Of a stretch of 37,291 nucleotides of DNA, positions 18,094-27,681 are shown in pieces. The notes beneath the pieces were generated by a model. It was given only the letters and a program-made list of their open reading frames with translations, did no database searches and was not told where the DNA came from. A program made the translations under genes and the position numbers. Within the stretch, counting starts at the first letter, position 1, and each line of letters begins with the position of its first letter. Origin of the DNA: Candidatus Haladaptatiplasma halalkaliphilum (GTDB taxonomy: Archaea > Thermoplasmatota > Thermoplasmata > Halarchaeoplasmatales > Halarchaeoplasmataceae); contig JAFDTY010000009.1 in NCBI GenBank assembly GCA_019594055.1, positions 1 through 37,291 of the forward strand. Direction: 5' to 3'.

Positions 18094-19377
18094 ATGATAG
18101 AAAACATATTCAGCAGTCACATACAATCCAAACCAATATTCAAAGGGAACCGGGACATACTCCGCCCTTCTTACATACCCGAGGAACTGCCCCACCGGGA
18201 GGCCTACATAGACGACCTGGCATCCATAATGGTAACGGCACTCAGGGGGAACCGGCCGTCCAACGTACTCATATTCGGGAAGACGGGGACTGGGAAGACG
18301 GCAGTGGTAAGGTATCTTGAACGGGAGGTGGAGCGGCTGAAAAAGGATGACCATGAAAGCGATCTTGACTCCGCCTTCGACGATTACAACGTTCATCAGG
18401 TAGAATACGTTTACATAAACTGTGAGGTGGTGGACACCCACTACGGTGTGATGAAGAACATCGGCAACAAGTTCATAGATAACTGGAGCGAACAGATCCC
18501 CTTTACCGGGTGGCCCATGGAGAAGGTCTATGAGGCACTGAAGGAAAGGATAGATGAAAAACCACGCGTGGTAATAATCATACTCGACGAGCTGGATAAA
18601 TTGGTGACCAAGAGCGGTGATACCGTACTTTACCACCTTTCCAAGATTAACTCCGAACTGAAACAGAGCAAGGTGAGTCTTATAGGCATATCCAACAGCC
18701 TTAAGTTCACCGAATTCCTGGACCCCAGGGTGAAGAGCAGGCTGGGAGAGGAAAAGATGATTTTCCCGCCCTACAACGCCGACCAGTTGAAGGACATCCT
18801 TGGGGACAGGGTAAAAAAGGCCTTTGAATACGAGAAGATAATGGAAGAAGAGGTGATCGCATTGTGCGCCGCCCTTGCCGCCCAGGAGCATGGGGATGCA
18901 AGAAGAGCTCTCGATCTCCTCAGGATATCCACAGAGATAGCCGAGAGGGAGAGAAACCCCGAAGTCAACGCCAATCATGTTTACAAGGCAAAGAACAAGA
19001 TCGAGCAGGATTGCGTGACGGAAGCTGTTATGACTCTACCAACCCATTCCAAACTGGTCATGTACTCCATCCTCCTCAGTTCCAAGAAGGGAAACGAGAA
19101 ACTGACCACGGGAGAGGTTTATTCCGGTTACGAAGAGTTGTGCATCAAATCCGGCCTGGACTCCCTTTCTCAAAGGAGGATAGCCGACCTCATATCCGAA
19201 CTCGACATGCTGGGACTGATCCACGCCAGGGTAAAATCCTTCGGCAGAAGGGGGAGGACGAGGGAGATACAGGCCAGCGTTCCACGACGGGAGACCATAC
19301 GTACCATAGAAGAGGATAACAGCATAGTGCCCGTAAAGGAACTGACAACCTTGATCCAACAAACAAGACTCATGTGA
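18094..19377 (+). CDS. cdc6: Orc1/Cdc6 replication initiator (AAA+)
   Basis: FGKTGTGKTAVVRYLE (Walker A), VVIIILDELDKL (Walker B), GDARRALDLLRISTEIAERE (sensor 2), winged-helix C-terminus; aggagat upstream of ATG. Confidence 0.95.
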   Translation: MIENIFSSHIQSKPIFKGNRDILRPSYIPEELPHREAYIDDLASIMVTALRGNRPSNVLIFGKTGTGKTAVVRYLEREVERLKKDDHESDLDSAFDDYNVHQVEYVYINCEVVDTHYGVMKNIGNKFIDNWSEQIPFTGWPMEKVYEALKERIDEKPRVVIIILDELDKLVTKSGDTVLYHLSKINSELKQSKVSLIGISNSLKFTEFLDPRVKSRLGEEKMIFPPYNADQLKDILGDRVKKAFEYEKIMEEEVIALCAALAAQEHGDARRALDLLRISTEIAERERNPEVNANHVYKAKNKIEQDCVTEAVMTLPTHSKLVMYSILLSSKKGNEKLTTGEVYSGYEELCIKSGLDSLSQRRIADLISELDMLGLIHARVKSFGRRGRTREIQASVPRRETIRTIEEDNSIVPVKELTTLIQQTRLM

Positions 19378-20260
19378 CCGGCGGAAACAAAGTTTCCTCT
19401 TCCTGTTCCGGAGGTTCTTCTTCGTCATCCACGGCCTCGTCTTCTTTTTTGGGGAATATCCGTTCCCTGACCGCTTCGACCACAAAGGGTAGTGAGATGA
19501 TAAAAGCCATTGAGAGGACTAGGTAGATCACGCTGTTGGTGGGAACATCATCCGTCTTCCCCATCAAGGTTAATTTCAGTATGCCGAACCAGGGCAGTTC
19601 ACCCCTGGCCTTGCCCTCCAACCATTCACCCTTCACGGGAGCGGGGCATATACTTCCGAAGAGCTGGTCGTACCTGCCCTCGGTGGGTGTGATATTGTTG
19701 TCACCCATGGTTATGAAGCCCGAGTGTTCGTAGTTCAGCAATCGATCGAGCTCTATGGTAACGTTCACATTGTTGTACCCGTAATCTATTATGCTGAGAG
19801 TGGTGTTCAGACCCCACCATTGCCCCTCGCCCTGGGGAGTCCACCAATCCCTGCCGAATTCCAAGTGTCTGAGTGAGGGAACATCGAAGGTTCGGGAGGA
19901 GCTGTTGTACTCCAGGTAGACCACGGGTCTGTGGATTATGGGCGTGCGCTGGTCGCTTCCCATGGGCCGGTATATTATCACATCCCCGTACTGTCCGTAG
20001 GTGGAATGACCCGAAGCTCTGCCATCCACGTATGTGACCACATCACTGTACGTGGTCTGTTTTACTACCACGATATCACCCGTATCTATAACACCCAGCT
20101 GGCTTGCCTGGGAGTGGCTCATGCTGGATGACTCCACTACTACCATGGGGGGCCATCTACCGCTGTATACGTACAGCGAGCCGAGTATGATCAACAATAT
20201 CACCAGCGCAAAAGCGAGGTCCTTGCCCAGTGAAATGGCTTCTTTTTTGATATCTACCAT
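19370..20260 (-). CDS. Signal peptidase I, archaeal/ER (S26B) type
   Basis: N-terminal TM helix; VVESSSMSHSQ (Ser), GDVIIYRPMGSDQRTPIIHRPV (His), GFITMGDNN motifs. Confidence 0.88.
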   Translation of the reverse strand: MVDIKKEAISLGKDLAFALVILLIILGSLYVYSGRWPPMVVVESSSMSHSQASQLGVIDTGDIVVVKQTTYSDVVTYVDGRASGHSTYGQYGDVIIYRPMGSDQRTPIIHRPVVYLEYNSSSRTFDVPSLRHLEFGRDWWTPQGEGQWWGLNTTLSIIDYGYNNVNVTIELDRLLNYEHSGFITMGDNNITPTEGRYDQLFGSICPAPVKGEWLEGKARGELPWFGILKLTLMGKTDDVPTNSVIYLVLSMAFIISLPFVVEAVRERIFPKKEDEAVDDEEEPPEQEEETLFPPVT

Positions 20261-20285
20261 GGTGAATCTCTAACAAGGGCACGAT

Positions 20286-20852
20286 TTAAGTTTTTTTCTC
20301 TGGTAGGAAGCCGGTTTTGATCAGCTCCAAGGATACCTTGTCAACCCCTTCTTTTATGTCCTCGATGGTCTTTCCGCCCGTGCAAACCACCTTTCCGGAG
20401 CCGAAGAATAGCATCACCAGCTTTGGCTCCGCCATCCTGAATACCAAACCGGGGAATTGTTCCGGTTCATACTCTATACGTTCCAGGCCCAGGGATATGG
20501 CAACGGAATTGAGGTTAAGGGTGTGACCCAGGTCAGTGGTTGCCACTATGTTCTGTACCTCCACCAAGGGCACGTCCAGTACGGACAGTCCGTTCTTAGT
20601 GAGAACCTCCTTTAAAAAATCCACCGTTCGATAGATCTCGTCGACCTCGGTGGCACCGGTACATACCATCTTACCGCTCCGGAATATCAATACGGATGTT
20701 CCCAGCGTTTCGGTTCTGATCCTGAATATAACCCCTCGGAACTTTTCGGGGTCGTACTCGGAACCTTCCAGTATCCTGTGTACCTCGTCTAGATCGAAGG
20801 ACTCTCCTAGGGTTGCAGATGCGACTACGTTTTCTACTTTTATCTCCGCCAT
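20286..20852 (-). CDS. tbp: TATA-box-binding protein
   Basis: Two direct TBP repeats: FRGVIFRIRTETLGTSVLIFRSGKMVCTGA and FPGLVFRMAEPKLVMLFFGSGKVVCTGGK. Confidence 0.97.
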   Translation of the reverse strand: MAEIKVENVVASATLGESFDLDEVHRILEGSEYDPEKFRGVIFRIRTETLGTSVLIFRSGKMVCTGATEVDEIYRTVDFLKEVLTKNGLSVLDVPLVEVQNIVATTDLGHTLNLNSVAISLGLERIEYEPEQFPGLVFRMAEPKLVMLFFGSGKVVCTGGKTIEDIKEGVDKVSLELIKTGFLPEKKT

Positions 20853-20909
20853 GTGTGTTTCCCTCCGTGGGGAATCTTCATGTTGTCCGGACCCCTTTCA
20901 GAACCCGGG

Positions 20910-20938
20910 TTTCCACCGCCCTATATAAATGGTGGAAA
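20910..20938 (-). promoter_or_regulatory. tbp promoter: TATA box inside an 8-bp inverted repeat
   Basis: TTTCCACC-gccctatataaat-GGTGGAAA; minus-strand TATA box atttatatag about 70-78 nt upstream of the tbp ATG. Confidence 0.6.
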
Positions 20939-20981
20939 AAGGACCTATCCGCTCAACATTAATAAATGTTCTCATGGTTTG

Positions 20982-21491
20982 TCATCTGATACGCTGCAAT
21001 TTTCCCACGTAAGGTTTCAATATCTCCAGATGCCTTTTCTCGTGGCCTATCAGTTCCGAAAAGGTATGGTAGAAATCGTCCGGGTCATCTCCCTTCCAGG
21101 CACCTTCGATCAACTCTCTCGATGTGCAATCGTGGATCTTCGTGTAGATATCCAGGGCCAGGGTATCATGTCGCGCTATGTCGCTGAGTATCTCCTCGTC
21201 TATCAGTCTTCGCTTTATCTTTAATGATTGTCTCCCCTTTATACTCTCCTTGAGTCTGTCCAGATCCAATCCCTCGACGTTGTCGATCAGTTTTTTCAAC
21301 ATTATCTTGTGTTTCTCGGAATCGTGTGCCAGCTTGAATAAGATGTCACGATATTTTTCGTCCACGGATGCGAAGGCATCCCAGAGGGACATCTGTTCGA
21401 ATTCTTCCTCTATCCAGTACACCCTGGAGAGGAGTGACTCCAGCTCCTCGATATCTTCTATCACTATATCGTGCATGAAAGGAAAGTGCAC
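20982..21491 (-). CDS. Ferritin-like / rubrerythrin-type four-helix protein
   Basis: Spaced E/H motifs: EEEFEQMSLW, LAHDSEKHKIML, DIARHDTLALDIYTKIHD, ELIGHEKRHLEIL. Confidence 0.72.
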   Translation of the reverse strand: MHFPFMHDIVIEDIEELESLLSRVYWIEEEFEQMSLWDAFASVDEKYRDILFKLAHDSEKHKIMLKKLIDNVEGLDLDRLKESIKGRQSLKIKRRLIDEEILSDIARHDTLALDIYTKIHDCTSRELIEGAWKGDDPDDFYHTFSELIGHEKRHLEILKPYVGKLQRIR

Positions 21492-21681
21492 GGATGCTAT
21501 ATAAAAGATTTGTTTAAGAAAGATATCTCCTCAATACTTTCACCCAATGTTTAGGATCACGAACCCATGAAAGACCCCGGCACCTCCGACTACACGCCCG
21601 ATATCGTTCGCTACCGGGGGCTCTAGAAGGTCTTCGCTGTGAAACGAAAACATGATAAGATAGTGTACACTATACCCGTCG

Positions 21682-22146
21682 ATGAAAAGACCCTCCGTAG
21701 ACGAATACTTCATGGCCATGGCGTCCCTGGCTTCCGAGCGTTCCACGTGCATGCGGCGAAAGGTGGGTGCCGTGATAGTCAGGGATAAACAGGTTATCAG
21801 CACTGGATATAACGGCGCACCCAGGGAACTGCCTCACTGCGCGGAAGTCGGCTGTCTCAGGGAAAGCATGGGTGCCGACTCGGGAACCCGGCATGAACTC
21901 TGCAGGGGTGTCCACGCGGAGCAGAATGCGGTCATACAGGCGGCGGTCTTCGGGGTGAGTGTAAAGAACGGTACCCTGTACACAACACACCATCCGTGCG
22001 TGCTCTGCGTGAAGATAGTAATAAACGCGGGTATGGAAAGGATAGTTTACAAAGAAGGTTACCCCGACGAGCTGGCCCAGAGGATGATCCGTGAAAGTGG
22101 TATCAGGATAGAACGATCCGAGGGACGGGATTTTTACAACAGATAG
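21682..22146 (+). CDS. Deoxycytidylate (dCMP) deaminase family
   Basis: GYNGAPRELPHC, CRGVHAEQNAVIQAA, YTTHHPCVLCVKIVINAGMERIVY zinc deaminase motifs. Confidence 0.93.
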   Translation: MKRPSVDEYFMAMASLASERSTCMRRKVGAVIVRDKQVISTGYNGAPRELPHCAEVGCLRESMGADSGTRHELCRGVHAEQNAVIQAAVFGVSVKNGTLYTTHHPCVLCVKIVINAGMERIVYKEGYPDELAQRMIRESGIRIERSEGRDFYNR

Positions 22147-22233
22147 GGTGTACGGTGGGTCAGTGCACGGGTATCATCATTACCTCTGGTAACTTTTAAT
22201 GAGATGTAAAAAATAGTAAAAACGGGAATGGGT

Positions 22234-22401
22234 TTACAGGCTGAGTGCGTCAACGGGACATACATCCACGCAATTCCCACAGTCGATGCATGTGTCTTCA
22301 TCGATGATAGCGATATCGTCCACGGTGATGGCGTCCACCGGACATTCCGGCTCGCATTGGCCACAGCCTATACAGGTTTCTTCGTCAACTATTACGACCA
22401 T
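22234..22401 (-). CDS. 2x[4Fe-4S] ferredoxin, 55 aa
   Basis: Not in the ORF track (too short). [55 protein letters not shown]; two CxxCxxCxxxCP motifs. Confidence 0.95.
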   Translation of the reverse strand: MVVIVDEETCIGCGQCEPECPVDAITVDDIAIIDEDTCIDCGNCVDVCPVDALSL

Positions 22402-22450
22402 TTTACCACGTAGATGCGGAATGTGTAGGTGTATAAAATATTTATGTTTC

Positions 22451-23398
22451 CTAGACCTCTATGTCAAGTTCGAGTTCTTCCACAAGTTCCTTGTAGCGGT
22501 TCCTGACGGTGACCTCGGTTACGGCTGCCACCTCGGCGACCTCCCTTTGAGTCCGCCTCTTGTTCTCCTGTATCGACGCGATGTATATGGCCGCTGCCGC
22601 AAGGCCCGTGGGACCCTTACCGGACACCAGTTCCTTTTCCTCCGCCCGCTTGATGATATCCTCTGCCACCTTCTTCACCTTGCCGCTCAGGCTGAGCTCG
22701 CTGCAGAATCTGCCCAGATATTCTTCCGGACGTGTGGGTTTTAACTTCAACACCAGCTCCCTGCTCAGGAACCTGTATGTCCTTCCTATCTCTTTACGGT
22801 CTGAAGAGGTCGAATCCGCTATCTCGTCGAGGGTTCTCGGTACTTCGGCCTTCCTGCAAGCGGCGTACAATGAGGCGGCTACAACACTGTTGATACTCCG
22901 TCCTCGGATCAGGTTCTTCTTAACGGCCTTACGGTACACAACGGCGGCACTTTCACGTATGTTATTGGGCAGACCCATGGTGGACGCCATGCGGTCCAGT
23001 TCCTGAAGTGCATAGGCAAGGTTCCTCTCGGTGGCATCGGACACCCGTATCCTACGCTGCCACTTCCGTAACCTGTATATCTGAGCCTTCTTCTTGCTGG
23101 GTATGGCCTTACCGTAGGAATCCCTGTTGGATCGGTCTATACCCGTTGATAGGCCTCTATCGTGAACCATTTCGGTCATGGGTGCGCCTGTTCTGGCCCT
23201 GCTCTCCTCCTGCTGCATGTCAAACGAACGCCATTCCGGTCCGGAATCCACAAAATGATCGTCGACCACAAGGCCGCAGTCCTCACATATAAGCTCTCCG
23301 CGGTCGTAATCCTGTGCCAGGTGTCTGCTGTTGCATTCCGGGCAGCTGATGACTCTTTCTATCCTTTCTTCTTTCTGCTCGTCGATATCTTCCACCAT
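22451..23398 (-). CDS. tfb: Transcription initiation factor B
   Basis: Zinc ribbon [25 protein letters not shown]-finger region and two cyclin-like repeats. Confidence 0.97.
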   Translation of the reverse strand: MVEDIDEQKEERIERVISCPECNSRHLAQDYDRGELICEDCGLVVDDHFVDSGPEWRSFDMQQEESRARTGAPMTEMVHDRGLSTGIDRSNRDSYGKAIPSKKKAQIYRLRKWQRRIRVSDATERNLAYALQELDRMASTMGLPNNIRESAAVVYRKAVKKNLIRGRSINSVVAASLYAACRKAEVPRTLDEIADSTSSDRKEIGRTYRFLSRELVLKLKPTRPEEYLGRFCSELSLSGKVKKVAEDIIKRAEEKELVSGKGPTGLAAAAIYIASIQENKRRTQREVAEVAAVTEVTVRNRYKELVEELELDIEV

Positions 23399-23400
23399 GT

Positions 23401-23634
23401 TTACTCCACCTCTATGTATATTTCACGCCCCATCATCGAAAGTAGGTTTTCCGAAGGTTTACGGACCTTTATGGCGGCATAGGGTCTGTCAACGGGACCT
23501 AAAAGTGATATCACCTTTCCCACCACCTTTCGTCTGTTATCTATCACAGGACTTCCCAGGGGAACGGGGCGTGGAAACCGGCCGATAATCAGACCTCTGC
23601 CAGGTAGATTCACGATATTGCCTTCTATCCGCAA
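23401..23634 (-). CDS. gar1: H/ACA RNP protein Gar1
   Basis: 77 aa, TTG start; [31 protein letters not shown]; adjacent to tfb as in many archaea. Confidence 0.9.
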   Translation of the reverse strand: MRIEGNIVNLPGRGLIIGRFPRPVPLGSPVIDNRRKVVGKVISLLGPVDRPYAAIKVRKPSENLLSMMGREIYIEVE

Positions 23635-23761
23635 TTTATATACCTCCGTGAGATGGAGCGAGGAACGTTGTTTCTTCTATTTACTATGATTACACACATT
23701 AAGTATTTAAAGGTTTCGTAAAACTTATTATGAAAAACTTTTACCTCCAAAATAAACCTTT

Positions 23762-24664
23762 CTAAAAGAAGATGGACAGCAGGTGAGTGATGGGGTTTCC
23801 TATGACAAAGGACAGCACGAAGCCCACGCACATGGGAACGATGAAGGGCAGTTTGGGTGTGACCCAGACCCGCTTCCTGCCCCTTGCCTTTAGGGTTTCC
23901 AGGATATCTTCTTCATCACGGTTGGGGAAAAGTTTGACTACTGTTTTTCCCGAACCGTCCACATGTTCCATGGGCCAAACGAAAGACCCCGGGATATCCT
24001 TCACATCCTTCCGGTAGCCTACGAACATCTGTGGGAATCCCGTATCTCCGTTTTTAAGATTATATACAAAGTAGGCAGGGGGAAGTACCAGCAATATAAG
24101 ACAGGAGTTAAGGAGTACGAGAAAAGTGAAGGGGAATAGGATCTGCATTACGGGAACGTATTCCATGGAAAGGCTCGCATGGGTGAAACCGGGTATATCG
24201 GGGTAAAAGGGCATCAGTATGGCCAGGACAAGAATGGCTTTAGCATCGGCACCACCGTATATCAGTCCTATGTAATAGAACAGGAAGGCCAGTATCATCA
24301 TCGCTGGTATGGTCAGAAGTGACCAGAATAGCATTTTGTCTTCGATGGCGTAAAACTGGTACGTAACTGTTAATATCGGTAGTAACAGCCAGCCCATTAC
24401 GGCAATATTGAGTTTTCCTTCTGGGTAAAGCTCGGGCACCTCGAAAAGTGCTTCGGACAGTAAAACGGCTATGGGTACGTATATCAGATAATGATGCCAA
24501 CTTGCGTCGAGTAGATACAACTGTACTGCCAGTAAAACGGACCCCCCGAAGCCCATGGCCATCCAGACTTTATCACTGACTCGCCTGGTCCTTATATCAC
24601 TGACGGATGCCAGTGAAAGAAAGAGAAGACCCGTGATGAACCTGGCGGCATAAATGTACCACAT
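23762..24664 (-). CDS. Prepilin peptidase, A24 family (archaeal type)
   Basis: Polytopic; SVSDIRTRRVSDKVW and YIGLIYGGADAKAILVLAILMP aspartate motifs. Confidence 0.85.
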   Translation of the reverse strand: MWYIYAARFITGLLFLSLASVSDIRTRRVSDKVWMAMGFGGSVLLAVQLYLLDASWHHYLIYVPIAVLLSEALFEVPELYPEGKLNIAVMGWLLLPILTVTYQFYAIEDKMLFWSLLTIPAMMILAFLFYYIGLIYGGADAKAILVLAILMPFYPDIPGFTHASLSMEYVPVMQILFPFTFLVLLNSCLILLVLPPAYFVYNLKNGDTGFPQMFVGYRKDVKDIPGSFVWPMEHVDGSGKTVVKLFPNRDEEDILETLKARGRKRVWVTPKLPFIVPMCVGFVLSFVIGNPITHLLSIFF

Positions 24665-24670
24665 GGTATC

Positions 24671-25495
24671 CTATTCCCCGTAGATTATTTCCATGGATAG
24701 ATCAACCGAGGGAGCGGAGTGGGTTATGTATCCGCAGGAGATTATATCCGCGTAGGGTGCATATTCGGCTATGTTGGTCTCATCTATGTTGCCCGATACT
24801 TCTATCAGTATGTTCTTATCTATTTCCTTTACCATATTGTAGGATTCCCTGACCTCCGAAGGTGACATGTTGTCCAGCATTATCATATCCACCCCCAGCT
24901 TCGCAGCCTTTATCGCATCGTCCTTGGTGGATACTTCCACCTCTATCTTCCTGTACAGCGATGCCTTTCTCGCCCTCACCACCACCGCCTCCATACCGGC
25001 GATGGCGATGTGGTTATCCTTGATAAGGAACATATCGTCCAGCCCGTACCTGTGGGGGTCACCTCCGCCCTGGTAAACCGCCTTCTTTTCAAAGTACCTG
25101 AAACCCGGTGTTGTTTTTCTGGTTGCCGCCACCTTCGCCCCCCCTGCGAGTTCCGATAACCTGTTGACGGCGGTGGCGATACCTGACATCCTCATGAGTA
25201 TATTGAGGGCCAGCCTCTCTCCCGTTAACACCGGATAGACCGGGCCTTCGACCTCCATCAATACTGTGCCCTCCCTTACCCTGTCGCCGGGGTTGTACTC
25301 GGAACTCCAGGACGCACCGGTCTCCTCGAATACCATGCCCGCCTCACGGATACCACTTACCACAAATCCTTCCCTGGCGATCACCTGACCCCTTATGTTT
25401 TCTACTTCGCGGATCAGTTCGGTGGTTATATCACCGGTGCCTATGTCCTCCCTGAGAAAACGGCGTATCTCCTCTCTGGCATGATCGTCCGCCAT
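24671..25495 (-). CDS. nadC: Nicotinate-nucleotide pyrophosphorylase (carboxylating)
   Basis: EDIGTGDITTELI, ATRKTTPGFRYFEKKAVYQGGGDPHRYGLDDMFLIKDNH signature. Confidence 0.96.
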   Translation of the reverse strand: MADDHAREEIRRFLREDIGTGDITTELIREVENIRGQVIAREGFVVSGIREAGMVFEETGASWSSEYNPGDRVREGTVLMEVEGPVYPVLTGERLALNILMRMSGIATAVNRLSELAGGAKVAATRKTTPGFRYFEKKAVYQGGGDPHRYGLDDMFLIKDNHIAIAGMEAVVVRARKASLYRKIEVEVSTKDDAIKAAKLGVDMIMLDNMSPSEVRESYNMVKEIDKNILIEVSGNIDETNIAEYAPYADIISCGYITHSAPSVDLSMEIIYGE

Positions 25496-25501
25496 ATGAG
25501 C

Positions 25502-26725
25502 TCACAACTCCAGTACCTCTCCTTCTTTGGGGACATGCACCTGGAATTCCGAAAGATCCTCGGCCACCAGTTCCCGGGCGTCCCCGTGCATCAGTACTAT
25601 GTTCTCGGGGTCGCACCCCCTGGCAAATTCCACCAATTCCGTATGGCCGGCATGGGCGGAAAAGTCGAAGCGCTTCACCTTGCATTCCACGGGTATGGTC
25701 GCCCCCCTGTCCTGTATCATACCACGTTCAAGGAGCATATCACCGCTGGTTCCCGGTACCTGGTAACCGGTGAGGAGTATGGAACAGTTCTCGTCCTTTC
25801 TCTTGTTCTGTATGTAATTCAATACCGGTCCACCCTCTATCATACCGCTGGTGGATACTATGACCTCGGCATCCATGGCCTTCTTCCTCATATCATGAGA
25901 CCGGACCTCGTTGGCGTTTTCAACGGCATCCCGTAACGCCTTGGGCGAGCGGACGAACCCACCATGGTTCATGTAGATCCTGTTCACCGTTCTTCCCATA
26001 CCGTCGAACCACACATCAAAATCCCTGTCGTTCAGTAGCATGAGTATCTCCTGTGTGCGGCCGACGGCGAAAACAGGCACGATCACCTGCCCGCCGTTAT
26101 CGATGGTTTCTTCAACGGTATCGAGGAACTCGCCCTCGGTTTCAACCCTGTCCGGATGGTCCTCACCACCGTAGGTCGATTCTATGATCAGGTTATCACA
26201 TTTGACCGGATGCGCGCCCCATTGAAGCCTGGTGTTCCCGGTGTTTATATCACCGGTGAAGAGGGTCGTATCCTCACCCCTGAGTTCGAACATGGATGAA
26301 CCGGGTATGTGACCGGCGGAATGTATCTCTATCTCCATACCACCTATGTCTCTTTTTGAGTTGTAGCCCACAATGTCGAAGGCGGCCTTGGTCCTCTTCA
26401 CATCGCCTTTATCAAAGAATTTGGGGTACCCTTCTATATCCGCTATCTTGAGGCTGTCGTACAGTAAAAGCTCGGACACTTCTATGGTCGGATGGGTGGC
26501 AAGTATCCTCACGTCGTATGACCTTACAAGGGTGGGTATCATACCACAGTGGTCAAGATGTGAGTGGGACAGCATCGCAAAATCGACCATGGGAGGTCTC
26601 ATGGGGTATTCGGGGGGGTTTGCAGGCAGCATACCGTGGTCAAATATCAGGGTGGTACCCCTGTACTGCATCACCATGGACAGGGGACCGACCTCGCTAA
26701 CACCGCCTAGGAATGTTAATTTCAT
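25502..26725 (-). CDS. Metallo-beta-lactamase / beta-CASP RNase (CPSF-like, lacking KH domains)
   Basis: SHSHLDHCGMIP, FTGDINTGNT, YGGEDHPDR, GMIEGGPVLNYI, FSAHAGHTEL motifs. Confidence 0.92.
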   Translation of the reverse strand: MKLTFLGGVSEVGPLSMVMQYRGTTLIFDHGMLPANPPEYPMRPPMVDFAMLSHSHLDHCGMIPTLVRSYDVRILATHPTIEVSELLLYDSLKIADIEGYPKFFDKGDVKRTKAAFDIVGYNSKRDIGGMEIEIHSAGHIPGSSMFELRGEDTTLFTGDINTGNTRLQWGAHPVKCDNLIIESTYGGEDHPDRVETEGEFLDTVEETIDNGGQVIVPVFAVGRTQEILMLLNDRDFDVWFDGMGRTVNRIYMNHGGFVRSPKALRDAVENANEVRSHDMRKKAMDAEVIVSTSGMIEGGPVLNYIQNKRKDENCSILLTGYQVPGTSGDMLLERGMIQDRGATIPVECKVKRFDFSAHAGHTELVEFARGCDPENIVLMHGDARELVAEDLSEFQVHVPKEGEVLEL

Positions 26726-26815
26726 TATTATTCAACACCTTTTTTCGTTTATGTTATATCGTTCAGGATAGGGGGTCATATATATTGCTTTGTCTCTCAT
26801 CGCTTAACATACGAC

Positions 26816-27667
26816 TCATATCATATTCAATTTGAATATCTCTACTCCGTCCTTGTATATACGTATTACCCCTTCCGAAGATACCACCACGGGGATCGCC
26901 CTGGTCTTCGATGATATGTAGGCCGCGGCAAGGTGTCTGCCGCCCAGGCCCCGTTCCACGGTGATCTCCTCGATCCTATTGAACATCACATATCTGCCCG
27001 CAGAGACGGGGTTTCCCTCCTCGTCGAAGAGTATAGCCCCATCCAGCATGGAATATTCCTTTATGGTGCTCCAGTTTTCCCCCCTCAGTATGTTGAGCTC
27101 ACGGGGGGAACATCCCGCAAGGGGGTTCTTGATCATCTCACGGGTGTGTTTCATCACATTGTTGATGTCACCCATAATGAGCAGTCCCCCCAGGGGTAGA
27201 CCTTCCTTACCCTCCCGTACTATCATGGTACCTATCTTGAAAACCGCCTCCAGTACCCTGACATCCATCCTGTCCCGTAGCCTCTCCTTCAGATTCACCG
27301 CATCTATGTCCCCCATGTCAAAGAGCAGAGCGGTTTCCACCGTATTCGATATGACGAAGAGCACCCTGTCGCTGCTGACGAGCAGACCCTCTGCGTAGCA
27401 GGTGAGCACCACGTTCTTCGCCTCTTCCAGTATGTTGAAACCCTTGGGTGGAGGATAATGGGTCTTTCTGATACGCAGGTTTTCCCTGGAAAGAAGAGAT
27501 GACAGGGGTGGTTTGCTGGTGGCGATGATCACGGGTACGTGAGCGATGTTCCTTGATACCGCTTCCATCAACTCCTTTGAGTCGGTGTACAACAGTATCT
27601 TGGAGGGCTCGAAGTCCCGGTATATACCTAGGATGTGGTCCGTCAGAGTGCTCATCGACATGGGCAT
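26816..27667 (-). CDS. Diadenylate cyclase (DisA_N/DAC domain), DacZ-like
   Basis: SMLDGAILFDEEGNPVSAGRYV (DGA) and ERGLGGRHLAAAYISSKTRAIPVVVSSEGVIRIYKDG (RHxAA) motifs. Confidence 0.85.
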   Translation of the reverse strand: MPMSMSTLTDHILGIYRDFEPSKILLYTDSKELMEAVSRNIAHVPVIIATSKPPLSSLLSRENLRIRKTHYPPPKGFNILEEAKNVVLTCYAEGLLVSSDRVLFVISNTVETALLFDMGDIDAVNLKERLRDRMDVRVLEAVFKIGTMIVREGKEGLPLGGLLIMGDINNVMKHTREMIKNPLAGCSPRELNILRGENWSTIKEYSMLDGAILFDEEGNPVSAGRYVMFNRIEEITVERGLGGRHLAAAYISSKTRAIPVVVSSEGVIRIYKDGVEIFKLNMI

Positions 27668-27681
27668 AAGGTGGGTTAGTT

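Noticed and set aside
18016-18978. 320-aa minus-strand ORF
   Set aside because: Antisense to the clearly coding cdc6 gene; no recognisable domains; shadow ORF.
21540-21660. tRNA-like segment on the minus strand (GGTTCGTGATCC resembling a T-arm)
   Set aside because: No compatible D-arm, anticodon arm or acceptor pairing could be drawn.
22180-22196. TTACC-tct-GGTAA hairpin followed by cTTTT, intrinsic-terminator-like
   Set aside because: Only a 5-bp stem and short T run; archaeal termination relies mainly on T-tracts; too weak to call.
22228-22413. 61-aa plus-strand ORF
   Set aside because: Antisense to the 55-aa ferredoxin, which carries two perfect cluster motifs.
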